64,000 nucleotides of DNA, from positions 9,585,578 through 9,649,577 of the forward strand of contig NC_091014.1 in assembly GCF_041296385.1 (NCBI RefSeq), given 5' to 3'. The stretch comes from Aphelocoma coerulescens. Taxonomy: Eukaryota; Chordata; Aves; Passeriformes; Corvidae. The position numbers and the translations under genes were made by a program. The notes under the pieces are model-generated. The model was not told the origin of the DNA. It did no database searches and was given only the letters and a program-made list of their open reading frames with translations. This document shows, piece after piece, positions 12,856 through 21,985 of the stretch; position 1 is the stretch's first letter; the number at the start of each line of letters is the position of its first letter.

Positions 12856-15800
12856 CATTCTGCTGAGAAAGCAGATATGAAATGGCAGAGATAACTGAGT
12901 TACCATGAAGCTCTGCAAGTACTGTGGTCTAAAGTAGCCTATAAAAATCTTTGGGATTGAAATATTTTATTCCATTCTTTATTCTCCTACAGTAGCCACA
13001 CCAAGCAAATTTCTGTGATTTTTTTTTTTAATTCCTCTTTCACTTGAGTTGATTCTGGTGACAGAAATCTTATCCTTGACAGAAAAGATTCTGGTTTATA
13101 AAAAGTGTGTCATCAGAAAGTTATACAGAGCAAAATGTCTAAGAAGTCCATTATTTTGAAACAAAGACACTAATATCTAGCTCAGTAAACACTTTTGTAT
13201 TAATAACATCTTGTGAAAAATGAGATAGTCCTAAGGAAGAGCTCCAGAAATCTAGTTTTGGAAATGAGCATATATACTTCATCTCAACTGAAGATTACTT
13301 TTGTTTCCAAATTGGAATTCCTAGATTTATTGCAAAATAATCTGGAACAAATCTCTAAATACTATGGCAAGGTAATGTTTAACAAAACGTTACTTTATTA
13401 TTCATCCATTGCTAAGTATGAGGCTTCTGTCTGTCTCTGAAAATTGTTCTAAGAACAAACAGCTTCTAAGCAAATCCTTCTGTTGACTTCTAATTTCCTA
13501 GTAGTGTTCACTTTAAAGCACAGTTTATATCAGAATCCAAGGCACTGATTCTCCGTTTAGTTACTCTAATGTAAAACATACTTACAAAAGGCTGTATAAC
13601 TCCCATTGGTAAATAATGGTGGGTTTATTTTGTCCTGGGAAGATTTTGTATCTGGAAGGTTTGCTTCTCGGTAATTTTTTTCCTGATCCAATAAATACTT
13701 TAAAAAACATTTTAAAGTCTAAAAACAAGTTAATTTTTCACTTACAGTAGATATTTCTATTATATTCTACTCTAATAAACTTTGTAGCCAATAGCTATCA
13801 GAGAAAATAAGTGAGGTTTTACAGTTGGTTTTACAAGGGTCCTAGGACTTGAAGCTTGCAGAAGGTCCTGCAGCAAATAGTGCCTAGTTTTGTTTTAGGG
13901 ATTTTAAACCACAGGTATTATTTAACATTTACACCCAATATTTATTCATCTGAGATAAAAATATCATCATAGAAGCTTCCAGTGGGATTCCTGGTCCCAT
14001 GAAGGGCTGGTATTCAGTGTCTGATGTGGATTCAGAGGGTTTAAAACCATCCTTCCCAAATGGAGGTTCCCATGCTGAGCTTTGTTACTCACAAAGTAAA
14101 TACAGTTTCCCAGAAAACTGATAGCCCGACTTCTTCATCCACCTACTGAAACCAGACTATTGCAGATAACAATCTTTTAGATATCGTGCTTAACTAATTT
14201 CCTGCCAGTTTGGGTTTAATTGTCTTAACTATGATTTCCTGTGATGCAGTGCTATTGTAACACCTAGATCGAAAGGATGATGACAAACATGTTTTTGGTA
14301 CTCAGTGGGTGTGCTACTGAAAAAATAACCGGAACACATATTTTAGCAGGTGTGTTAGTCTTGGCTATTCTTCTAATCTGTATTTCCTGATGGCTTTTTC
14401 TGTTCCCACATCTCATCTCATCTCCCACCCTGGATGTGCAGTGTAAGAGAGGGCAAGCCATTCAGGGAGGAGTATGCCTGCTCTGACCTTTAGAAGGTTT
14501 AGTAAATGAAAAGGGACATGCGAAATCGAATGAGGGATTTATAGTGTTTCTGGCATTGCAGGTTAAACAAATACTGAACAAACTCAAAACAGAGCTGCAC
14601 AGTTTAACACTTCAGCCCTGCAGAGCGACTCAAGGGAGGCTGTTGGAGGGGTATTTGCTTATTCTGGTTTGAACTATGAATTGAGTGAAGTGATACCAGA
14701 GATTGAAAGGCTGTTTAAGTGTGCTTGTAATGAGCCTCCCTTTGCAAGTCCAGGTCAGGCTCCATGCTCTGACACTGACATTCAGCCTGTCACATGTAAC
14801 CATTTCACATCCTTAGCCAACACTGTTGCCTTCAGCAAAACAGAGGTACAGGAAAAAGAGTAGGGACCACTCCAAGTCATTACTTTTGCTGAAACAAGCA
14901 AAAAAAAAAGGTATCTCTGTAGTTAGGCATGGCAAAGAGGCTGTATTTAATTTGAACACAATTAATTTTTTATTTATGTCTGGGTGAAAATAAGTGTATT
15001 ATTGTGTTTGTGCTCTAGGGAATTTTTTGAAAGCTATCAACTGAAAATCTATTTTTTGAAATAGATATACCTCAAAACAAGCTTCTGTCAGAGAACTTTC
15101 AACACACTTCGTAACATTAATCCAAATTAGGACTTGAGCATTTTTCAGGTTTGATTGCAATTTCAAATTATGACTGTGAATTTGTTTAAGGTCTTTGGAA
15201 CTCAATACAAACTCTACTGAAAATGTGTGTGTCCTTACGTTACATCTCAGGATCTAATAATTTAAAAGCTCTTAGTGAGCTTTTTAGCACCAGAGAGTTT
15301 CTATAAACAGTATGCAGTATTCAGAATGGAATTTCACAAGAGCAGAGAGTAAAAGTTTAGGGAATGAGTAACCCTTTCACTTTTGAACCTTGTAGGGTGA
15401 TTTTAGACAGTAGAATATAACTTCCCAAAAGGAAAAATGGGTAAAAATACATGGAAGGATGCTTTATCATTGAATATTATAATAGATCTTTACTGTGCTC
15501 AAGAGGAGGCTTTATTATTTTCCCAGCAAGATAAACCAAATGAAATTCCCTAGTGTGACAGAGAACTGTAATCTCATCTATTCTTACAGATGTAAACTCT
15601 CAGGAATAGAGGAAAAAACAAACAAACTTAGGCTAAATAAACTAGTGCATACAATGTACAAGTGCAAACAGACCATTCCCTAATGATGAAAAAGTTCAGG
15701 GCATGAAATTCTTGCTTTTATTACTCAAGATCCCAGAAGGACTGAAGTGTTTGCATATTATTCTGCTGATGCTATCAATCTATTCACATGTGCTCATCCT

Positions 15801-17596
15801 TTTGTGGCAATGGCAAACTTATCTTGAGGTTAAAACCAGAGTTTCTGACAGAAGAGCCACATTATTTGAGCTTTCCTTTGTTCTGTGTCATCCCCTTGGC
15901 AAACTGTAATTTTATCTGTCATGGTAGGAAGCATCATTAGGTTTCAATAAAATTTCCAGTTCAGTCATTCAAGCACATGAAATATTCACATTTAGGAGCC
16001 CTGGCTTTAAGTTATGAGTTGAACAGACCTGTGGGAGGGTTAGTATGTCAGTACATACCTGACCCAAGAGTGCATCTGAGAGCTGTTACCTCTGAGAGAC
16101 ACATTCAAGGCACATTTCTACTACACCTTTCTTCAGATTGGGTTAGAATGACAAGTTCGTGATGATGCATTGTTCTGCACTTTTCTCTCAGCTGTGAAAG
16201 AAGACAGAATATTCCAGATATTCATGCAGCCCTCTTACTTTCTCTTAAATAGAAGACAAACATGTACATTTATATTTTCTGGAAAACACTGAATAATTGT
16301 TCTGGAAATATGTCAAAGGAGAGTGAGTTTTCAATGTTCTTAGAAATATTTTATTTTGATTGAAGTGTTTCAAATATTCACACAGGTTTGGTTTGATTTA
16401 TACAGTGGCAGATTTTTGCTTAATTGTCCACTACCCAACAACTGGAGTTCTGTTATGTACCTTAGGGCTAAACTGGGGAATTTTTTTAATAAAGAAGTTG
16501 AAGTGGCTAAGTTAGTGGTGTATTTCTCATCAATTCTCTGTCCACTCTCAGGTTTTTGACATGCTACTGTACTATATGTCACAAAGGAGTTGTTTATTAT
16601 TTTCACTGGTTCCCATTTATTAACAGTAAGTTTGACCTGTAAATTTTCTAAGGTTTGCTCTCTTTTCATGTCAGGCAGGTTGTAAGAATAATCAAGCTTC
16701 TGTATTGTTTTCCCCTACTTTCAAGAGACATGAGCAATAGACATTGAGCTACCTGAAAGTAATAAAATAAATATTTCTGGCCTTTCTGAAGAGATTTAGA
16801 TAGGGTTGTTAAATTTCTTTTGAAGATTCTGTTAAAATGCCTGAAATTTTTGTTGTAACACTCAGCGAATAAAGAATATCACAAAGGATAATCAGCAAAC
16901 CAACTGACTGAGATTTATGTTCTACTAAAGACTTTGAAGGTAACATCTGAGCATTTTGTTGACAGTCTCCTGCTTTCATTTCCAAAACCTTTGGCCAGCT
17001 TTTAAAACTAAATCCAATGAAAAATTGCACAGTTAGGTATAATCCTTTGGACAGAGCCTATTTGATGAGCCAGTTCAATAATGGATTATTGGATAAATCT
17101 ATAATTAAATGCTGGCCTTCAAGAAATTGTCTTTCTTGTTTTTATGCTTCAAGCTCTCTGAAACATAATCCAGCAATGAGTAACACATAAATCTCATAAT
17201 ATACCTGTAATCCTGTTGAGGTAATTTTATCTGCTTGCTGTATTAAAGACAGAATGCTCTCTTCTTATAGGGCCATAATAAAAAGGTGTATAATAAGTTT
17301 TAAATGGCAATCAAGTCCTTTCTCCCAGTTGGTCATGGCTTATCCTCAAGATATAGGAAACCTTTTTATCTAAATTCTTCAATCTAACATTTTTGCTGAT
17401 TTATCAGAATTCAGCTATTGCAGTGTTGTTGGCTTCACTGTGCTTTGGGAATCCATTGCTCTCTGAATCACGTAGGAAGGTGCAATGCAGCGGCCCTGGA
17501 GACTGATGGAAGGAAAGCAGCAGGCAGAGGTCAGCCCAATTTTATAATTTGGCTTTTGACTCAAAATCTGAAAAATATTCCCAGTCTTATTAAAAA
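12856..17596. other. AT-rich non-coding DNA left of the retroelement
   Basis: No gene, RNA or clear repeat is seen. The frames here (up to about 100 codons) look random. Confidence 0.6.
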
Positions 17597-17602
17597 CTTC
17601 CT
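17597..17602 (+). repeat. Target-site duplication, left copy (CTTCCT)
   Basis: CTTCCT directly abuts the TG start of the 5' LTR and is repeated directly after the CA end of the 3' LTR at 19794-19799. A perfect 6-bp match shows that both outer ends belong to one integration event and that no recombination between distant copies has occurred. Confidence 0.9.
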
Positions 17603-17879
17603 TGTTGGGGTCCCTCCCCTGCCATGGAGCCCTGGGGGGGAGGCGCGGGGTTTCCCTGCCCCTGCTCAGCCTCGTTCCCCATTGGTTGGTTTGTGTTCCC
17701 CTGCGCGGGCAAAGCAGCTCGGGCCCCGACTGTAAGAGTCCCTCAGCAGAGCCCGGCCATGCGGCTGGGGAAATAAACATCTCTGAAACATCTAGCAAGA
17801 ATCCGTCCATATATATTTGTTTCTTTTCCACGGGACTCCTGGTTTGATATAGGCGTGTTGCAGTATCCCCACTGCAACA
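17603..17879 (+). repeat. 5' LTR of the cold-shock retroelement
   Basis: This 277-bp direct repeat starts TG and ends CA. The left part is GC-rich, without an obvious TATA box, and contains an inverted CCAAT box (ATTGG at 17681-17685). An AATAAA polyadenylation signal lies at 17772-17777, followed by an AT-rich stretch. In a hand alignment with the 3' copy I count about 12 substitutions and five small indels, including a 4-base GTTT insertion near 17815 and extra Gs near 17635. The left part probably acts as the U3 promoter for the cargo ORF; that is inference. Confidence 0.9.
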
Positions 17880-17882
17880 TAA

Positions 17883-17900
17883 TGGTGGAGATTTGAGGGC
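17883..17900 (+). other. Candidate primer-binding site, tRNA-Ala-like
   Basis: Three bases (TAA) after the end of the 5' LTR comes TGGTGGAGAT. This is complementary to the 3' end of tRNA-Ala isoacceptors ending in ATCTCCACCA. The next eight bases match poorly, giving about 13 of 18 against the tRNA-Ala sequence I recall. Position, spacing and the leading TGG fit a primer-binding site. The tRNA identity is an inference; decay or a variant tRNA could explain the mismatches. Confidence 0.5.
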
Positions 17901-17997
17901 AGAACGATCCCCGATCCCTAAGCGACTTTGTGTGAGTAAACCCTGGAAACTTTGGATTCCTCTTCTTGGTTTTGTTTTGCTATTCCATATCTAAACT

Positions 17998-18174
17998 ATG
18001 GAGGAACCGTGGGAAGACTCTTGGCTTTCAGAGCCGCATATGGACATTTATCTTAAACTTAAAATGATTCTTGAACAACGATTTGTAAATTTTAGCTTGA
18101 TTCAAGCTCAGAAAGAACTGAAACACTCCTGGCATGGTTGTTTAAGAAATTTTTCTATGTTTCTTGGGATTTAA
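17998..18174 (+). CDS. Short leader ORF, 58 codons, unknown
   Basis: This is the first sizeable ATG-started frame after the 5' LTR, about 120 bp into the interior. It encodes a 58-residue peptide beginning MEEPWEDSW, with charged and amphipathic stretches and no cysteines in a zinc-knuckle pattern. Its position is where a retroviral gag would start, but I see no match to a matrix or capsid family. It ends in the same frame as the downstream cold-shock ORF, with several in-frame stops between them. Another open frame without an early ATG overlaps its end and runs through 18234-18761. The stretch is AT-rich, unlike the CpG-rich block that follows. It may be a truncated gag start, a leader peptide or chance. 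Confidence 0.3.
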   Translation: MEEPWEDSWLSEPHMDIYLKLKMILEQRFVNFSLIQAQKELKHSWHGCLRNFSMFLGI

Positions 18175-18299
18175 TTCTTACCAAGAACTTTTGGAAGACC
18201 GTTTGGACCCAGTTAATATTTGAGTCAAAATATATGCCGATGGAAGAATATTTTCGTGAATATTATTTAATAACCGAGACTGTTGAGCAATGTCAGCTG

Positions 18300-18780
18300 T
18301 GTCCTGGTGAAGGGAAGCCTGGCTCAGGGACCGTGCGGCCTCGGCCACGTGCACCGAGCGCTCTGCGAGCAGCAGCGAGACGGTTCCCGTGCGCGGGCGG
18401 AGCCACGCGAGCCGCAGTGTCGGTGGCGGAGCGAGGCGCGGCAGGAGCGGCGAGACCCGGCAGTGCCCGCCCGGCCCCGCGCAGCGCGTGGTGGAGCGAG
18501 CCCCGAGAGTGTCCAAACGAGAGGGGCGGCGCGCGGGCGGCGGCTGGCGGCGGAGCGGAGCCGTGCCCAGCCGGAACGCGCACTGGAGCGGGGCACGGGG
18601 GGGTCATCGCTCGGGGGCCTGGCCGAGATGCAGCGCCTGGCAGCGGCAACGCAGCTGAGAGCAGAGGAGGCGACGCACGGAGAACAGAGCGGCGCGGCCC
18701 GGCCCGCGCGGCCCCGAATGCGACCCTGGGAAAAGCGCGCCGAAACCAGCAGCGCCGATAATTCCAACACGGGAGCGACC
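18300..18780 (+). other. CpG-rich block inside the retroelement, probably captured host 5' exon
   Basis: At about 18,300 the sequence changes abruptly from AT-rich leader to very GC- and CpG-rich DNA, with runs such as GGCGGCGCGCGGGCGG and a GC box (GGGGCGG, 18533-18539). Near 18,780 it returns to balanced composition. No other stretch of the window has this density. It resembles the 5' UTR and first exon of a CpG-island housekeeping gene, which is what an upstream part of a Y-box mRNA would look like. It leads directly into the cold-shock ORF and contains the ORF's first ATG. All forward frames stay open for long distances here because stop codons are rare in such composition, so ORF length in this block is weak evidence of coding. 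Confidence 0.6.
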
Positions 18781-19305
18781 GAAAGAGAGAGCAAAGACAC
18801 AGCGAGACAGAAAACAGCAGCCACTCGGAAAAAGGAAAAGACCATAGTAGCTAAGATCTTAGGGACAGTGAAATGGTATAATGTTAAACAAAACTATGGT
18901 TTTATAACAAGATGTGATAACCAGCAAGACATATTCGTGCATAGAACTGCTATTAAAAAGAATAACCCTGAAAAATGCATCCCAAGCTTGGGAGATGGAG
19001 AGGTGGTGGAATTCAAAATCATACAAGGTAGAAAAGGGTTACAAGCATCGCAGGTCACTGGGCCTGATGGTGTTCCTGTAAAAGGCAGTATATATGCAAA
19101 AAATCGTAGTCATGTTAGACAATATCTCCATTGTAAACCCCCCCTACAGTCTCCCTTTCCTAATCCCACCTTTCCCTTTTACCCTATGTCCTATTACCCC
19201 CAGTGTATTCTCAATCCGTTTTTTCATCCATGGTTTCCCTCACAAACCCCTGCCTTTGCCAATTGTTTCCCCAAAAATCCCTTTCCGATGCCGATGGGGG
19301 GATGA
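18628..19305 (+). CDS. Y-box-type cold-shock-domain protein carried by an LTR retroelement
   Basis: This intact 225-residue ORF is likely to bind single-stranded RNA or DNA. Residues 1-70 are polar and basic. Residues 72-153 form a complete Y-box cold-shock domain: the block [11 protein letters not shown]1-like NYGFI (89-93), RNP2 DIFVH (101-105), then AIKKNNP and GDGE...VEF, ending [13 protein letters not shown]83, F92, F103 and H105 occupy the four base-stacking positions of YBX1 at identical spacing. By eye about three in five positions match vertebrate YBX1 as I recall it, with no indel. One RNP1 glycine is Asn89. Residues 170-225 are a Pro/Phe-rich tail with two NPF motifs, replacing the long basic/acidic Y-box tail. 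I chose the start as the first in-frame ATG (G at -3); the frame is open further up to 18283 without an ATG, and Met31 is an alternative. No intron interrupts the domain, although host YBX genes split it. Transcription from the 5' LTR is inferred. Confidence 0.8.
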   Translation: MQRLAAATQLRAEEATHGEQSGAARPARPRMRPWEKRAETSSADNSNTGATERESKDTARQKTAATRKKEKTIVAKILGTVKWYNVKQNYGFITRCDNQQDIFVHRTAIKKNNPEKCIPSLGDGEVVEFKIIQGRKGLQASQVTGPDGVPVKGSIYAKNRSHVRQYLHCKPPLQSPFPNPTFPFYPMSYYPQCILNPFFHPWFPSQTPAFANCFPKNPFPMPMGG

Positions 19306-19323
19306 AAAGGGGGAGGGAAGGAA
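19304..19323 (+). other. Internal polypurine tract overlapping the cold-shock stop codon
   Basis: An uninterrupted 20-base purine run (GAAAAGGGGGAGGGAAGGAA) begins within the stop codon of the cold-shock ORF. It has the A-then-G form of a retroviral plus-strand primer. However, it lies about 195 bp before the 3' LTR rather than next to it. The bases directly before the LTR (19500-19517) are only loosely purine-rich. It could be a displaced or secondary plus-strand primer, or simply low-complexity sequence. Confidence 0.4.
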
Positions 19324-19517
19324 CCCTCTCCTGCCTCAGTTTCCCCACAGGCATGTCCAGAGAGTTCTGTCTCCCTTCTGTCAGCCCTAAGATGTTCCAC
19401 AGAATCTGTTTGGACATTTAAAGACTCAGGAGGGTGGCTTGTTTTGTTTTGAAACAGTTCTTGTTATGGTTATCCAGTTGTCTTCATTCTCCTTTTATTA
19501 AAATAAAACGGGTGAGA
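19324..19517 (+). other. 3' non-coding interior of the retroelement
   Basis: About 195 bp separate the purine tract from the 3' LTR. It contains no convincing frame. It ends in an AT-rich segment with an extra AATAAA-like motif and the weakly purine-rich stretch AAAATAAAACGGGTGAGA directly against the LTR, the expected place for the plus-strand primer. It may derive from the 3' end of a lost envelope gene or from a host 3' UTR; I cannot tell which. Confidence 0.5.
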
Positions 19518-19793
19518 TGTTGGGGTCCCTCCCCTGCCATGGAGCCCTGAGGGAGGCACGGGGTTTCCCTGCCCCTGCTCAGCCTCGTTCCCCATGGGTT
19601 GGTTTGTGTTCCCCTGCGCGGGCAAAGCAGCTCGGCTCCTGTGACTGGAGCAGAGTCTCTCGGCAGAGCCCTGGCCACGCGGCTGGGGAAATAAACATCT
19701 CTGAAACATCTAGCAAGAATCCGTCCGTATATATTTCTTTTCCACGGGACTCCTGGTTTGATACAGGCGTGTTGCAGTATCCCCACTGCAACA
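19518..19793 (+). repeat. 3' LTR of the cold-shock retroelement
   Basis: This 276-bp copy of the upstream LTR has the same TGTTGGGG start, CAACA end and AATAAA signal (19690-19695). It would supply the 3' end of the element's transcript. The two LTRs differ at roughly 4-5% of aligned positions. Because LTRs are identical at integration, this marks an insertion that is not recent but also not ancient. Confidence 0.9.
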
Positions 19794-19799
19794 CTTCCT
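19794..19799 (+). repeat. Target-site duplication, right copy (CTTCCT)
   Basis: This is an exact partner of the left duplication. The empty site would read straight from the AT-rich sequence ending in AAAAACTTCCT into ATGTACTCTTGAGC. Confidence 0.9.
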
Positions 19800-20165
19800 A
19801 TGTACTCTTGAGCATATCACCTAATGCAGGGCTTATCACATTAGGTCTTTGCAGACAAAATACTGTGTAAGACACTTAATTAGATTCTTTACATAGTCTG
19901 GAAAGAAGTACCTGCAGGACACAATCCATCTCAACTAATCCAGATCCTTCATTCAGTCCCCCAGTTAATAGATTTTTTGAGGATCTTAGATTACCTTAGC
20001 AAAATTAAAACTCAGCAGTGGTAAAAATAATTTTGAAATTTCACAGCTTGACAGCAGATGTTCCCAAAATGAATTTGCTGATTTTTGTTTGATTTTTTTT
20101 TTTTGGTAAATCCTACCATTACTTCTACAAGATATATCTGCATTCAGATTTGGAGTTGGATACAA

Positions 20166-20219
20166 CAATTCTTGTGAGTCCCTTCCAATTCAGGATATTC
20201 TATGATTCCATGATTCTGA
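20166..20219 (+). mobile_element. CR1 LINE terminal fragment
   Basis: A short CR1 3' tail: GAGTCCCTTCCAATTCAGGA followed by TATTCTATGATTCCATGATTC. Only the last 50 or so bases of the element are recognisable. Confidence 0.8.
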
Positions 20220-21941
20220 TCACAGCAGAGTTTGTGGGGAGGACATGCAGGACACCATCTCTAGATGGGATTTTGAAGATAGGTCCACCTGGTCACACCA
20301 ACTGTTGCTCAGCATATTGAATTGGGAACCACTTTGTTTTTTCTCCTTCCTGCATTAATTCCACTTTTCAGTCTTATCACAGGCTGAGAAATGGTAGTCC
20401 AAAGGGAAAATAGTGGGGTGGGAGGATGAAAGGGTGCTTAAACATTAATTCACAAGGAAATGCTAGTGATGCTGAAAAGTCTGGCTTCCTGCTTCGCAGC
20501 TCAGCTCCTTTCAGCTTCTTTCAGCCACTCCAAATTCAGCAGGAGTGGTGATGCACAGCAGAAGAAACCAGTGAGGAATATGATGGTGGCTGAAATAACC
20601 CACTGAGTCTCCATATAGATTTTAAACTTGTTTGTACATTTCATTTCTATTAGTTTCAGTAAAATTGAATATTGAGTTAAACACATTGACTCACATTTTG
20701 TCTCTTTTATTTTCAAAATTGTTACTTTAATGTATTTTCATCGACAAAAGAGTCCCTTTACCTTACTAGGTGAGCTTCTAGGATTTCAGCCTAAGTTTTC
20801 AGTTCTGGAAAAACAAACAGATTGTGAATTGGAGCAAAAGTTCTTAAATTACCATGAAATAAAACAATTTGACTGAAATCAAAGTAACATTTCATTTGAA
20901 CTGTGACATTTTTCTTACATTGTTCAAACTTTTATCTTTTTATATCTGTAAATGTTAGACACATTTTTTGTGATATCAGTGTTTAACAATATAGAATATA
21001 GAGTTAAGCATATTCACTTTCTGTATCAAACCTTTGTCATTGACAGTGGCACATTCTTGGATAGTATTCTTTTCTTGGTTGAAAAATACCCTCAGGCATT
21101 TTTAACCAGTTTTAATTAGTTTCTCTAAACTAGGAAAATAATCCTACAAGCAAGGATGGATGTTTTGGAGATTGGCATTCAATTAAAAAATGGTATCAAT
21201 GGCTCTCCCACAGACTTTGAGCAAATTATTTATTTTCCCCATATTTGAGTTTCTCTTCTTTAAAATAGGATTTATGCAAAATAGATACTCAAGTATGGTA
21301 TTCAGATGCTCAAGGTAAATAGTTGAACATGTTTTTACTCAGAAATTTTCAAATTTATATGGTCTGATGAACTGTTCATAGATATCCATACAGACAAAGA
21401 AATAAACAATTTAAATTAGTAGCATGAAAATGTAGCTTTTCACCTTCAGTCACTACTCCAGTTCAGTCATTAGTGTCTGAAAATTGTTCCCATGTGTACG
21501 CTGAGCAGTACAGTGTTTTGGTGGTCTTATTCTATTTCTTAATGGACAGATGTCTGTATCATTAAAAATAACTTTCACAATTAGCACTAATTGGCATCAA
21601 TATTGGAAAATTACCTAGGCTGTGAGACCAACTTTCCTCTAAATGGTTAAGGTGAATTCACTAGAACAGAAATGGAAAGTGAATATGGAGCACCAAAGGA
21701 ATTTTCCTTCTCTGTTCACCTGCTCAATTAATGACAGATTTCAGACTGTAGCACAAACAAATTGAATAATTTTAAGTAGTTGATGTGCCTCACAAAAGTA
21801 ATTATTCAGATTTCAGCAAAATATCCCATTCCTTTCCACAGAATTCTTGAATCTGTTCCTTCCTCCAGGAAAGAATTATTTCTTGCTGATAGATAAGTAA
21901 TGCAATTTAACATATATTTTCCTTGTGAGTAGAAGGGATTC

Positions 21942-21985
21942 TTTTATTATTATTATCATTATTTTTTTTTATTATTTTTATAACA
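21942..21985 (+). repeat. ATT microsatellite
   Basis: TTATTATTATTATCATTATT is followed by a T run and further ATT units. Confidence 0.85.

Larger units (their letters stand above)
17603..19793 (+). mobile_element. Compact LTR retroelement carrying a captured Y-box cold-shock gene
   Basis: A complete 2.19-kb element is bounded by two direct LTRs that begin TGTTGGGG and end CAACA, and it is flanked by the 6-bp duplication CTTCCT. A 6-bp duplication is usual for avian alpharetrovirus/ERVK-like integrases. The 1,638-bp interior has no reverse transcriptase, protease, integrase or envelope that I can recognise, so the element must have depended on enzymes supplied in trans. In order it contains a tRNA-Ala-like primer-binding site, an AT-rich leader, a CpG-rich block, one intact ORF with a cold-shock domain, a 20-nt purine tract and a short 3' region. 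The intronless domain and the sharp composition steps point to capture of a spliced host mRNA by a retrovirus, as in transducing retroviruses. What is seen is the LTR pair, duplication and ORF; the capture route is inferred. Confidence 0.9.

Noticed and set aside
12712..12918. 68-codon minus-strand frame
   Set aside because: It falls in a CR1 3' region that is non-coding or badly decayed.
17415..17831. 138-codon minus-strand frame and similar frames over both LTRs (also 19470-19794)
   Set aside because: These are antisense translations of the LTR sequence; the same peptide pieces recur at both LTRs because the DNA is repeated.
18138..18761. Long plus-strand open frame overlapping the start of the cold-shock ORF in another phase
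   Set aside because: Its length comes mostly from the CpG-rich block, where stop codons are rare in all frames, and it has no domain. Its first ATG is at 18234. It is kept only as a remark on the leader.
18178..18845. Several minus-strand frames of 112-173 codons opposite the CpG-rich block
   Set aside because: They are Ala/Arg/Pro-rich shadows of GC-rich DNA with no recognisable domain, and they lie opposite the cold-shock ORF.
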